This document shows, one piece after another, positions 1 to 7,535 of a DNA stretch of 12,977 nucleotides; positions within the stretch are counted from its first letter, which is position 1; each line of letters begins with the position of its first letter. Source of the DNA: RYN-428 sp035648595 (GTDB lineage: Bacteria; Planctomycetota; Phycisphaerae; Tepidisphaerales; Tepidisphaeraceae); assembly GCA_035648595.1 (NCBI GenBank), contig DASRLH010000069.1, positions 1-12,977 on the forward strand, read 5' to 3'. The notes under the pieces are model-generated. The model was not told the DNA's origin. It searched no databases and worked only from the letters and a program-made list of their open reading frames with translations. Made by a program: the position numbers and the translations under genes.

Positions 1-100
1 CCGAGGATTGAGCAGGCTCGAATGCCACGCGGGCAGCATGACACAAACCAACGGCTGGCGCAATGCAGATTATTGCTATTGTCACGCCAAGCAAAATCCC

Positions 101-133
101 GGACGCCTGTGGCGTCCCGCCCGTGCGTGTTGT
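101..133. repeat. Dispersed GC-rich repeat copy with short hairpin, upstream of the heme-protein gene
   Basis: Bases 101-107 (ggacgcc) and 111-117 (ggcgtcc) form a perfect 7-bp stem with a 3-base loop. Bases 111-127 (ggcgtcccgcccgtgcg) recur exactly, in inverted orientation, at 10390-10406, and the match extends to base 133 with one mismatch. It is therefore one member of a dispersed family rather than an isolated hairpin. It lies about 80 bases before the start of the first gene. The rest of 1-213 shows no convincing gene: the open frame from 22 simply extends the first gene upstream of its ribosome-binding site and signal peptide. Confidence 0.6.
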
Positions 134-200
134 ATGGAACCTTAGACTCGCCGCTTTGCATTGCGCGTGCGCGGCGCGCGGGAAACATTGCTTTCATTGT

Positions 201-204
201 GGAG
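201..204 (+). promoter_or_regulatory. Ribosome binding site (GGAG) for the 214 start
   Basis: GGAG lies 9 bases before ATG 214. It selects the internal methionine, which begins a clear signal peptide, over the upstream ATG at 22. Confidence 0.65.
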
Positions 205-213
205 ATTCAACCG

Positions 214-3200
214 ATGCGGCTAAGCCGATTTGCTCTGGTTCTGGGGGGACTGTTGTTGGCGATCGCACCCGCTGCGCGGTCGGCGGACGCGCCGACCGCG
301 TCCGCATCGGCAGCCGTTAAGCAGGACGCCGGGCGCATGGTGCCGCTCGACTTGGCTCGGGGGAAGACCGCCACCGCATCTTCCAATCAGGGGGAAGAGC
401 ATCTGCCGGGCATGGCGGTGGATGGAGACGCCGACACGCGCTGGTGCGCCGCCGACGGCTCGGCGCCGCAATGGCTGCAGGTCGATCTGGGAAAGCCGCG
501 GGACCTGACCGCCTGCCGGATCAGTTGGGAGAAAGACCGGCAGGCCTATGGATATACCATCGCCGGATCGGCGGATGGAAAGACCTGGAAGACGCTCGCC
601 GACCAATCCAACGCGCCGGCCGCCGCGCAGACCCGCGACCTCAAACTCACCAATAGCAACGGCATCCGCTACGTCCGGCTGAACGTCATCAAAACGCCGG
701 AGGGTTGCTGGGCGAGCGTATTTGACTTCGAGGTCTTTGGCAGCCAAATGGTGGCGGCATCGTCACAGCCAAAAGTGAAGCCGGCGGGAAATAACCTGGC
801 GCGCGCCGCCGCCCGCATCAAGGCGCCCAAGGGTTTTGATCTGACCGTTTTCGCGGCCCCGCCGGATGTGTCTTACGTCACTTGTATCTCGGCAGCGCCC
901 ACCGGGCCGGTCTTCATCGGCATCGACGAGGACGGCTCTCTGGGCCGCAAGCCGGGCAAGGGGCACATCGTCCGCGCGATTGACAGCAAAGGCACGGGCG
1001 TCGCCGATCAGTTCAACGTCTTTGCCACCGTCGATCATCCGCGCGGCATGGTCTGGGACGACGGAAAACTCTACGTCCTGCATCCTCCCTACCTGACCGT
1101 TTATTACGACGACAACCACACCGGCGTCTCCAACCGCTCGGAGGAACTGGTCACCGGCATCAGCAACATTCCGATGCTCGCCAGCCGGGGCGCCGACCAC
1201 ACCACCAACGGCATCCGCATGGGAATCGACGGATGGATTTACATCGCCACCGGCGACTACGGCTGCTACCCGAAAGCCGTCGGCAAGGATGGCACACAAC
1301 TCACATTTCACGGCGGCGGAATCTTGCGCGTACGGCCCGATGGTTCGGGACTGGAGATCTATTCCTGGGGCCATCGCAATATCTACGACGTTTCCATCGA
1401 CCCGCTGATGAACGTCCTGACGCGCGACAACACCAACGATGGCGACGATTGGAACGACCGCCTCGCGTATATCGTGCCCACGGGATACTACGGCTATCCC
1501 AGCCGATTCATGCACTTCCCCGGCGAGTTCATCGACTGCCTGGCCGACTACGGCGGCGGCGCGCCGTGCGGGTCGCTGTTCATTGATGAGCCGGGATTGC
1601 CCGGCGGGCTGTTCACCGTCGAATGGGGCAACAGCCAGATCGACCATCACCCCCTCACGCCGATGGGCGCCAATTTCAAAGCGGGCTTTGAGAAATGGAT
1701 GGATTTGCCGCGCGGCACGGATTTGGATGTCGATGGCCGCAGCCATCTATTCGCCTCCTCGTGGGCCAATGGCGGATTCGATTACAGCGGGCCGAATGTG
1801 GGCTATGTATTGCGCCTGAGTCCCAAAGATTACGCCGCCCCCGCGTTCCCCGATCTTCATGCGGCAAGCGATGCCAGGCTGCTAACGTACCTGGCTTCTC
1901 CCAGCGCCGTTCGGCGGATGGCCACGCAGCGCGAGATGCTCCGCCGGGGCGATAATCCGGCGCTGGATTCGGGCCTGCTGGAGATCATCGCATCCGGCGA
2001 TCCGCTGGCGGATCGCGTGGCGGCAATCTTTACCTACAAGCTGCTGCACGGTGATAAGGCGGACGCACAGCTCGCAAAAATCGCGACGGCCAATGCCGAT
2101 CTGCGCGAGTTTGCCCTTCGCGCTTTGATCGACAAGAAGAACGATCCGGCGGTTCCCGTTAAGCCGTTCCTCGACGGCTTGTCTGATGCCAACCCGCGCG
2201 TGCGCCTGACGGCGGCGTGGGGCCTGGGCCGGCTCGGGCATGCAGAGGCGGCGGCAGCTCTGCTGCCGCTGACCGCGGACTCTGATTTCCTGGTCTCTCA
2301 CGTCGCCACCAACGCGATGGTCACGCTCAACGCGAGTGATGTGTGCCTGAACGCGGTCGAGCCTTCGACAAGCCCGCAGCTCGCGCAAGGCGCGCTTCAC
2401 GTTCTCAAGCAGATTCACGATAAGAAGGTGGTCGATGGATTGATCGCCCGAATCCCCAAGTTGCAGGATCAAACCGTGCGGGCGCAGGCGTATGCCGCGT
2501 TGTGCCGGTTGTGCTATCGCGAAGCGGATTGGAACGGCAGTTGGTGGAGCACCCGGCCCGATCGCACCGGCCCGTATTACAAAAATGCCGAGTGGGATCA
2601 GACGCAAACCGTGAAAGATACCCTTCGCGCCGCCCTCTCCACCGAGAAGCCGGAGATCGTGCGATCGCTGATCGTGGAGCTTGAGAAGCACCAGATCGCC
2701 TTCCCCGAACTCCCCGCGCTGGTGGCCAAGGCGGCGGCAACCGACCCCGCGTTCCAGGAACTGCTGGTGGACATGATCGCCAAGAGCACCAAGAAGCTGA
2801 CCGCCGACCAGATCGCGCAGTTGCACACGGTCGCTGTAAACGAGAAGGCGCAACCCGCGCTGCGGGCCAAGGCGATCCGCGGGCTGGTGCGCGATGCGGG
2901 AAACGCGGCGTCGCTTGATGCCGCCGTCGATGCCCTGGCGCCGATGCTGGGCGCGCAAAAGCCGGCGCCGCAGCTCGCGACGGTGCGGGATGAGTTCATC
3001 CGCGACCCGCAATTCGCCCGGCATATTCCGTACTTCGCGAAGCTCGCCGACTCCGCGTCGCCGGCGAAGCGCGAACTGGCGTATTGCGTGTTGATGAATT
3101 TGTCGGGCAGCCGGCTGGTGCGGGCCACGCCAAAGGCCGCCGCCGCCAGGGTGATTGACAAGGGATGGGACAAGCCGGCGAATGCGGTGCCGATGCTGGA

Positions 3201-3813
3201 TGCCGTCGCCCGCGTGCATGCCGATGGATTCTCGGACATGGTGCAGGCGATGCTGACCGACCCACACGCGGAGGTGGCGCGCGCCGCCGCGGGCGCTGCT
3301 GATGCGCTGGGCCTTAAGCATGGGGCGATTCCGGTGGTGCAGTTGATCGAGTCCATGAAATATGAAGACGTGGTGGCCGCTGTTCAGAAGGACAAGGGCG
3401 ACGCGAATCTTGGCAAGGAACTGTTCCAGCGCCAGGGATGCATCGCCTGCCATACGCTCTCGCCGAAGGAGCCGCAGAAAGGCCCCATGCTCGGCGGGAT
3501 CGGCGGGCGATATAACCGCGCCGAGTTGTGCGAATCGATCCTCAAGCCCAGCGCCAAAATCGCGCAAGGGTTTGAGACCCAATGGTTCAAAACAAAGGAC
3601 GGCGACGTCATCGAAGGCTTCGTCAGCCACGAATCCGGCGACGAACTCGAAGTCCGCGTTCCCGCCGGCGTTGCCACCATCGTCAAGAAGAACAACATCG
3701 CCAGCCGCGGGAAACGAGATATTTCAATGATGCCCGAGGGGCTGGTGATCAAATTGACGCCGCATGATTTGGCGAGTTTGATATCGTTTTTGCAATCGAC
3801 GACGGGGAAATGA
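214..3813 (+). CDS. Secreted PVC-type dehydrogenase/propeller protein with F5/8C domain, HEAT repeats and CxxCH heme domain
   Basis: This is a 1199-residue exported protein. Residues 1-24 form a signal peptide (positive N-region, then a Leu/Ala-rich core ending near ARSA). Residues about 47-176 match an F5/8 type C fold, a likely carbohydrate- or surface-binding module (LARGKTATASS start, VFDFEVFG end). Residues about 204-545 match the putative membrane-bound dehydrogenase domain described in Pirellula/Verrucomicrobium, a sugar-dehydrogenase-like beta-propeller. Residues about 555-1055 are alpha-helical HEAT-type repeats, for example PRVRLTAAWGLGRLG. Residues about 1060-1197 are the planctomycete heme-binding domain with CIACH at 1076-1080; Met1172 or Met1173 could be the distal iron ligand. 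By family it should oxidise an extracytoplasmic substrate and pass electrons to its covalent heme; the substrate is unknown. ATG 214 is chosen over 22 because GGAG lies 9 bases upstream and the signal peptide starts there. No frameshift is seen. Domain calls are firm; enzymatic activity is inferred. Confidence 0.9.
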   Translation: MRLSRFALVLGGLLLAIAPAARSADAPTASASAAVKQDAGRMVPLDLARGKTATASSNQGEEHLPGMAVDGDADTRWCAADGSAPQWLQVDLGKPRDLTACRISWEKDRQAYGYTIAGSADGKTWKTLADQSNAPAAAQTRDLKLTNSNGIRYVRLNVIKTPEGCWASVFDFEVFGSQMVAASSQPKVKPAGNNLARAAARIKAPKGFDLTVFAAPPDVSYVTCISAAPTGPVFIGIDEDGSLGRKPGKGHIVRAIDSKGTGVADQFNVFATVDHPRGMVWDDGKLYVLHPPYLTVYYDDNHTGVSNRSEELVTGISNIPMLASRGADHTTNGIRMGIDGWIYIATGDYGCYPKAVGKDGTQLTFHGGGILRVRPDGSGLEIYSWGHRNIYDVSIDPLMNVLTRDNTNDGDDWNDRLAYIVPTGYYGYPSRFMHFPGEFIDCLADYGGGAPCGSLFIDEPGLPGGLFTVEWGNSQIDHHPLTPMGANFKAGFEKWMDLPRGTDLDVDGRSHLFASSWANGGFDYSGPNVGYVLRLSPKDYAAPAFPDLHAASDARLLTYLASPSAVRRMATQREMLRRGDNPALDSGLLEIIASGDPLADRVAAIFTYKLLHGDKADAQLAKIATANADLREFALRALIDKKNDPAVPVKPFLDGLSDANPRVRLTAAWGLGRLGHAEAAAALLPLTADSDFLVSHVATNAMVTLNASDVCLNAVEPSTSPQLAQGALHVLKQIHDKKVVDGLIARIPKLQDQTVRAQAYAALCRLCYREADWNGSWWSTRPDRTGPYYKNAEWDQTQTVKDTLRAALSTEKPEIVRSLIVELEKHQIAFPELPALVAKAAATDPAFQELLVDMIAKSTKKLTADQIAQLHTVAVNEKAQPALRAKAIRGLVRDAGNAASLDAAVDALAPMLGAQKPAPQLATVRDEFIRDPQFARHIPYFAKLADSASPAKRELAYCVLMNLSGSRLVRATPKAAAARVIDKGWDKPANAVPMLDAVARVHADGFSDMVQAMLTDPHAEVARAAAGAADALGLKHGAIPVVQLIESMKYEDVVAAVQKDKGDANLGKELFQRQGCIACHTLSPKEPQKGPMLGGIGGRYNRAELCESILKPSAKIAQGFETQWFKTKDGDVIEGFVSHESGDELEVRVPAGVATIVKKNNIASRGKRDISMMPEGLVIKLTPHDLASLISFLQSTTGK

Positions 3814-4036
3814 GAGGTAAGGGTTGGCGCAGCGCATTATTCTTTTAATTGATCCTTGACTCGAGGGATACGTCGCAATCCAAGTGAGGCGTTATCACTT
3901 TTAATTAACAGCCATGTTTTTTAATGGACAAGCTTCACATCCTTTCGCTGGCGCTGTAGGATTGACGGCATCATCAAATAGATCACCCGGAGCCGATAAT
4001 GCCAAGACGCGAGAATTGGATGGAGAGCATATCGGC
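3814..4036. other. AT-rich intergenic boundary before the two-gene cassette
   Basis: Composition drops sharply toward AT just after the heme-protein gene stops. The stretch holds a 9-base direct repeat cttttaatt (3842-3850 and 3898-3906) and the palindrome ttaattaa (3901-3908). TTGACT at 3856-3861 resembles a -35 box, but no -10 box lies at a suitable distance. No terminator hairpin is evident. The frame from ATG 3914 is open here, but that start has no ribosome-binding site. Confidence 0.4.
4022..4027 (+). promoter_or_regulatory. Ribosome binding site (GGAGAG) that decides the 4037 start
   Basis: GGAGAG ends 9 bases before ATG 4037. The alternative in-frame ATG at 3914 is preceded by ttttaattaacagcc and has no purine-rich site. 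Confidence 0.55.
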
Positions 4037-5170
4037 ATGATTGCAAGCAACAGACGACACATGTCACAGATGCTGGATGACCTCATGAGCAGGTCGAGGG
4101 CGCAAGTGCGCGCTGGAGCCACCAAGGATAAAACCCATGTGAAGACTTACCTTGTGGAAGCGAGCCTCCCGGAGAACACTAAACCAGCTCAAGCACACGA
4201 TTTCGTCGAGTCACTGCTTCCACTCGTCAAAGCGGATCAAATTTCCGACTTGTCGCTATCGCCTGCAACAAATGACACGTTAATTTCCGTTCAAGCAAAA
4301 GTATCGGGCGAACCAATCACAGCCTATGTGGACTTTACGAACCCGCGATTTTGGTTCGTCCACTCAATGGGTGACAGCAAGAAAACCGATTGGCTTATCG
4401 CGCGATGGGTGGGAGAGCTTCCAGAGCTTGATCACGCATGGTTTCCAACCAGCTTTTTAGAGAATTGCGAACAGTTCGGGTCAATTCGTGGCGTTGGACT
4501 CGACTACAACCGTACCTGGCTAAATAAAGACGACACTGACGATACGCGGGTTGGGGCGTTGACAATGCAGGTGCGCGGGCAAGCATCTAAGCGAATTCTT
4601 GGTGTAATGCGGCGTCAGAACGCGGCTCCAAACGAAACGCCGCTGGCAAAAGTGACGGTTCGGCTCAATGGCGGTCGTGGCTTGGATGACGTCAGGTACG
4701 ATGGAAAACTTGTCGGTCGGGGTAAATCATTCGAGGATCATCTCTCGCTAGCAAGTAACCTGTACGGGCGCTACCAGTCTCAGGTTAGGTTGGTCGAGTC
4801 GGATTATGCGATCGGCCCCGAAAAGTCTGGCAGGTGCCTCACCATTCAAGGTGAACCGATAACATTCACATTTGACCGTCCGATTCAAGATATGACGCTG
4901 TTCTCCGAGGGCATGTTTGCGGGGACAGAACCGTTCAAACTTTGGGGCGTTCCTGTCCGACACGCCGAGGACTATTACACGGTACAGGCGTTTGATCTTC
5001 ACAGCGCTCGGCCGCTCGCGTTCGAGCTGTCGCCGAAGGCCATTCGCCTTTATCTTCCCAAAGGATCGTGCGGAAATTCCGTTTTGCGATTCTACGCGAA
5101 CCTTCAGCACCGCTATGACGCGATGGTACAGGCCGTGAACGGCAGCGGAGACCCGGTCTTTGCATTTTAA
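4037..5170 (+). CDS. Unrecognised protein, first gene of the AT-richer two-gene cassette
   Basis: The 377-residue product was not recognised. It has no signal peptide, no hydrophobic membrane segment, and no P-loop, zinc-finger or other obvious catalytic signature, so it is probably a soluble cytoplasmic protein. The first 30 or so residues are helical and basic (MSQMLDDLMSRSRAQVR). The rest looks like mixed alpha/beta or beta-rich sequence with many aromatics, such as TNPRFWFVHS and LDHAWFPTSFLE. ATG 4037 is preferred for its GGAGAG; ATG 3914 would add 41 residues of low-complexity-looking sequence. The last 11 bases overlap the next gene, which begins at TTG 5160, so the two are probably translationally coupled and act together. 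Base composition is clearly more AT-rich than the redox genes on either side, which suggests acquisition. By context it could be a sensor, target-recognition or regulatory partner of the nuclease-like protein downstream; this is inference only. Confidence 0.75.
   Translation: MIASNRRHMSQMLDDLMSRSRAQVRAGATKDKTHVKTYLVEASLPENTKPAQAHDFVESLLPLVKADQISDLSLSPATNDTLISVQAKVSGEPITAYVDFTNPRFWFVHSMGDSKKTDWLIARWVGELPELDHAWFPTSFLENCEQFGSIRGVGLDYNRTWLNKDDTDDTRVGALTMQVRGQASKRILGVMRRQNAAPNETPLAKVTVRLNGGRGLDDVRYDGKLVGRGKSFEDHLSLASNLYGRYQSQVRLVESDYAIGPEKSGRCLTIQGEPITFTFDRPIQDMTLFSEGMFAGTEPFKLWGVPVRHAEDYYTVQAFDLHSARPLAFELSPKAIRLYLPKGSCGNSVLRFYANLQHRYDAMVQAVNGSGDPVFAF
5147..5150 (+). promoter_or_regulatory. Ribosome binding site (GGAG) for the TTG start at 5160
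   Basis: GGAG lies inside the end of the preceding gene, 9 bases before TTG 5160. The next in-frame ATG, at 5178, has no such site. This supports a TTG start and translational coupling. Confidence 0.5.
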
Positions 5171-6056
5171 TCTCAGAATGCTCAACCTCTGGATTGGATT
5201 GTGTAAGGGAGCAAGTGGGCTTCCTCGCTCAATCCGCGATTTGAATTACAAAGAGCATTTGATCGAGTGGAGAATTATCAACAGCAAGAACAAGGAGTGC
5301 AAGCCGGAATTCACCATGTGCTCCGAGGACATGGCGCATTCTGTATTGTTTGAGTGGAAGAGTGGCCCTAACACCGACGCACACCAACTCGAAAGCTATG
5401 CAGGATTGAAACCGGAAAACCTACAGCAAATGGGGAAAATGTCTGTTAACGCCACGAAGAGTTTCGACGTAGCCGTGGTTGGCCTGGCAGAACATGCGGA
5501 ACGCCTGAAGATCGGGATCGCTAAAGGGAAACACCCTTTCCCATTGCTGCTCGTTCATGATGATGGGATGTCGCTCGCGATGAACAAATTCTCATGCCCG
5601 GCGCTGAATGATTTGTTTGTGCCGTCGTTTTCAGTCGAGTACAAGAAGGCGCCGTCCCAATTTGTTCCGGTCGATGCTGATTCGTTGGTTTGGGAGGTCG
5701 CTGACGTTGTAATCCCGCAGATCCTCAAGCACATGAGCCTGAGAGACACACTGATTGATTCATCGGTGATTGCGCAGGCAATCAGCCCGCAATGGCAGAT
5801 CATGCATAAGGAGGCACGGGCTCAAACCAAGCACAGGGTCGAAGAGGCGATAGAGCAAGCCGCGGCCGGGGAGTTCAGCTCGTATCTCACGTGGGACAGC
5901 CGCGCAAGCAAGGCGTCGATTATTGACAATCCGATGGAGTTCGGATTGGACAAACGCAGCAATGCGTTTCGCAAGATGCTCAAACTCCATGCGCAATTCC
6001 GCGATCGGCTGCAGAGCGGCCGGAAGTATGAATATCAGATGCGACTACCGCTCTAA
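5160..6056 (+). CDS. Candidate PD-(D/E)XK-nuclease-fold protein, second gene of the cassette
   Basis: The product is 298 residues and not recognised as a named family. The N-terminal third carries a pattern like a PD-(D/E)XK nuclease core: a helix with acidic residues (LNYKEHLIEWRI), then KPEF with Glu50, then a hydrophobic strand ending in the ExK triplet Glu65-Trp66-Lys67 (VLFEWKSG), then a helix with Gln76 (HQLESYAG). In that superfamily these acids and the lysine bind metal and cut nucleic acid. Residues about 100-140 alternate strand and helix, and residues about 175-260 are helical (VIPQILKHMSLRDTLIDSS, HKEARAQTKHRVEEAIEQA) and could be a winged-helix or partner-binding region. No signal peptide or membrane segment is present. 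The start is TTG with GGAG 9 bases upstream, overlapping the previous gene by 11 bases; ATG 5178 is the alternative. Likely roles are a restriction or defence effector or a DNA-repair nuclease. The fold call is by eye. Confidence 0.7.
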   Translation: MHFNLRMLNLWIGLCKGASGLPRSIRDLNYKEHLIEWRIINSKNKECKPEFTMCSEDMAHSVLFEWKSGPNTDAHQLESYAGLKPENLQQMGKMSVNATKSFDVAVVGLAEHAERLKIGIAKGKHPFPLLLVHDDGMSLAMNKFSCPALNDLFVPSFSVEYKKAPSQFVPVDADSLVWEVADVVIPQILKHMSLRDTLIDSSVIAQAISPQWQIMHKEARAQTKHRVEEAIEQAAAGEFSSYLTWDSRASKASIIDNPMEFGLDKRSNAFRKMLKLHAQFRDRLQSGRKYEYQMRLPL

Positions 6057-6184
6057 TCCTTGGACGGTTATTGGTCGTGCCGCTCTCTGCAATTCCCGCT
6101 GCGCCCCATTCCAGCAACAGGAGATACTCGCCGTTTTGGCTTTCACCTCGCCAACACAAGCCTTAACGCCGCCAATAAGAACCA
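6057..6184. other. Convergent intergenic region with nothing clear
   Basis: This 128-base gap separates the stop of the nuclease-like gene from the stop of the opposite-strand EboE-like gene. A shared terminator is expected here, but no GC-rich hairpin followed by a T-run was found. Base composition returns toward the GC-rich background across this gap. Confidence 0.4.
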
Positions 6185-7357
6185 TCACGCCGTGGCTTCT
6201 TCCACCATTTCATTCGCCGAAACCATCTCGCGCATCAGTCCCGCCGCGAGGTCGCCAGGGGCTTCGCCGGGCATCACGTCCCAGGTGTATGTTTCCACCT
6301 CCAGATGCGGGGCGTAATCGAGAGATGCGACAGCTGACAGCGCGCGTTTCAGATCGTCGCGCGTCGTGCCCAGCGGGCCAAGCCGCTGGGCATCGACCGG
6401 CACATGGAAATGCACCCGCCACGCCGGCGCGGTGCGGAAATCGAGGCTTGGATGATTCACGAGGTCCTGGGTCAGATCGGTGGCGCGGATGATCCGGCCA
6501 TCGGGCAGACGGGCAATCGTTTGATGCAGATAGCGCGACTCAACATATCGCAGCAGCGCGGCGCGGCCGACGGCGTTGTTCGCCGGATCATTCAATTGCA
6601 AGGCGCAACTGATGTGCACCTTGTTGATGCGGATGCCGGCTTGGTCGATCTGGCGAATCGAAGCCGATACGTCCTCGAATTCCACCGCCTGATGGCAAAC
6701 GTCGTAGCACAGGCCCAGGTGGGTCCGCACGAATTCCAACGCGCCCGATGGATCGGCGCGTTCATGAAGCCGTTGGAAGAAACGGATCGCTTCGGCGGTG
6801 GTTTCCAGCACGCACATCGGCTCGGGCTCGATCGCCAGGCGGATGATTTTGCCAAGCCTTTCCCGCAGGCCATTCAGCCCGCGCGCGCATTCGATCAGTC
6901 GATCGATCGCGCGATCCATAAAATCCGGCGCATGCTCGTGGCCCTTGAATCCCAACGGCAGAGTTGAGATGCTCCCTTCGCCGCCTTCGGACAACAATGC
7001 ACAAAGCACCGTTGCGCATTGCAGGGTGTAGTCAAGTCGTTGGGAGCTTGCCCAGTCGGGCAGATAAACTTTCTCCTTCACGCGATCGCTGTGGAAATCG
7101 CCGAAGGGGAATGCGTTGAGGGTATGGCACGAAAGATTCCGGCGGGCCAGGCCATCCGCGAAGCGCGCCACGCCGTCGGGCGCACCGAGCAGTTCGCGCA
7201 CCACCGGCTGGGCCAGCCAAAGCCCCGCGGCCAGCGGTCGGCCCAATGCCGCGCGCACCGGCAGCGTGTATCGGTCGAGCCCCGCCTCCACCTGCGCCGC
7301 CGAGCGGCCGGGATGAACGTTGGTGCAATAACCCAGCGGCAGTTGACTGATCGACAT
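6185..7357 (-). CDS. eboE: EboE-like TIM-barrel protein (sugar isomerase/epimerase fold)
   Basis: The 390-residue protein resembles the metabolite-traffic protein EboE, a xylose-isomerase-like TIM barrel. Recognition rests on the opening LGYCTNVHPG (residues 8-17), NAFPFGDFH (81-89), the YLPDW...RLDYT segment (98-111), EGSISTLPLGFK (127-138) and LAIEPEP (174-180). Candidate metal ligands of this fold are Glu177 or Glu179, Asp219 and His222 in a DxxH motif, His248 and Glu355. There is no signal peptide, so it is probably cytoplasmic. In bacteria and algae, ebo clusters are linked to building or moving prenylated or aromatic metabolites; no eboA, B, C, D or F is visible here, so this is an orphan copy within the window. 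ATG 7357 is chosen because it precedes the conserved GYCTN motif directly; GGAG lies 13 bases upstream (7374-7371), rather far. The frame is open up to 7438, but those 27 residues look non-native. An ordinary sugar-phosphate isomerase/epimerase is the alternative. Confidence 0.8.
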   Translation of the reverse strand: MSISQLPLGYCTNVHPGRSAAQVEAGLDRYTLPVRAALGRPLAAGLWLAQPVVRELLGAPDGVARFADGLARRNLSCHTLNAFPFGDFHSDRVKEKVYLPDWASSQRLDYTLQCATVLCALLSEGGEGSISTLPLGFKGHEHAPDFMDRAIDRLIECARGLNGLRERLGKIIRLAIEPEPMCVLETTAEAIRFFQRLHERADPSGALEFVRTHLGLCYDVCHQAVEFEDVSASIRQIDQAGIRINKVHISCALQLNDPANNAVGRAALLRYVESRYLHQTIARLPDGRIIRATDLTQDLVNHPSLDFRTAPAWRVHFHVPVDAQRLGPLGTTRDDLKRALSAVASLDYAPHLEVETYTWDVMPGEAPGDLAAGLMREMVSANEMVEEATA

Positions 7358-7535
7358 CTGTCTTTTGGTTCTCCACCGGGTGTTGGGAATCTCGTCGGCC
7401 TCTTGTATTCTATCGCGCCCGATTCGTTGAGCGGACAATCGTTAAACGCAGCTTCCCGACGCGCGTACTTTCACGCAGACGGGAACGGCACTTGTGTCCC
7501 GGCCCACCCGGCCCTCATTCACGGAGTCATCGCGT
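7358..7535. promoter_or_regulatory. Divergent intergenic region between the EboE-like and SGNH/dehydrogenase genes, possible promoter
   Basis: The 178-base gap must hold the promoters of two genes reading away from each other. On the plus strand TTGGGA (7383-7388) and TATTCT (7406-7411) are 17 bases apart, a plausible sigma-70-like pair that would give a leader of roughly 115 bases for the 7536 gene. On the minus strand TAGAAT (7412-7407) overlaps the same site and could be a -10 box for the EboE-like gene, but no good -35 box was found at the right distance. The promoters are tentative. Confidence 0.3.
7523..7526 (+). promoter_or_regulatory. Ribosome binding site (GGAG) for the 7536 start
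   Basis: GGAG lies 9 bases before ATG 7536. It supports this start over the in-frame GTG at 7494, and the signal peptide begins at 7536. Confidence 0.65.

Noticed and set aside
22..213. In-frame N-terminal extension of the heme-protein gene from ATG 22
   Set aside because: The signal peptide and GGAG both point to ATG 214, and the extension includes a dispersed repeat and has no protein-like character.
763..1746. 327-codon open frame on the minus strand
   Set aside because: It is antisense to the propeller domain of the first gene, and no domain or motif is recognisable.
1882..3630. 582-codon open frame on the minus strand
   Set aside because: It lies wholly antisense to the HEAT and heme regions of a well-supported gene, and its Arg/His/Gly-rich translation is typical of a GC-rich shadow frame.
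3856..3884. TTGACT at 3856-3861 as a promoter for the cassette
   Set aside because: Nothing resembling a -10 box lies 16-18 bases downstream.
3914..4036. ATG 3914 as the start of the first cassette gene
   Set aside because: It has no ribosome-binding site, whereas ATG 4037 has GGAGAG; the extra 41 residues look non-native. It is kept only as an alternative.
3826..6105. 9-bp inverted repeat ggcgcagcg (3826-3834) / cgctgcgcc (6097-6105) flanking the cassette, as possible element ends
   Set aside because: It does not extend beyond 9 bp, there are no target-site duplications and no transposase, and a match of this length is plausible by chance in GC-rich flanks.
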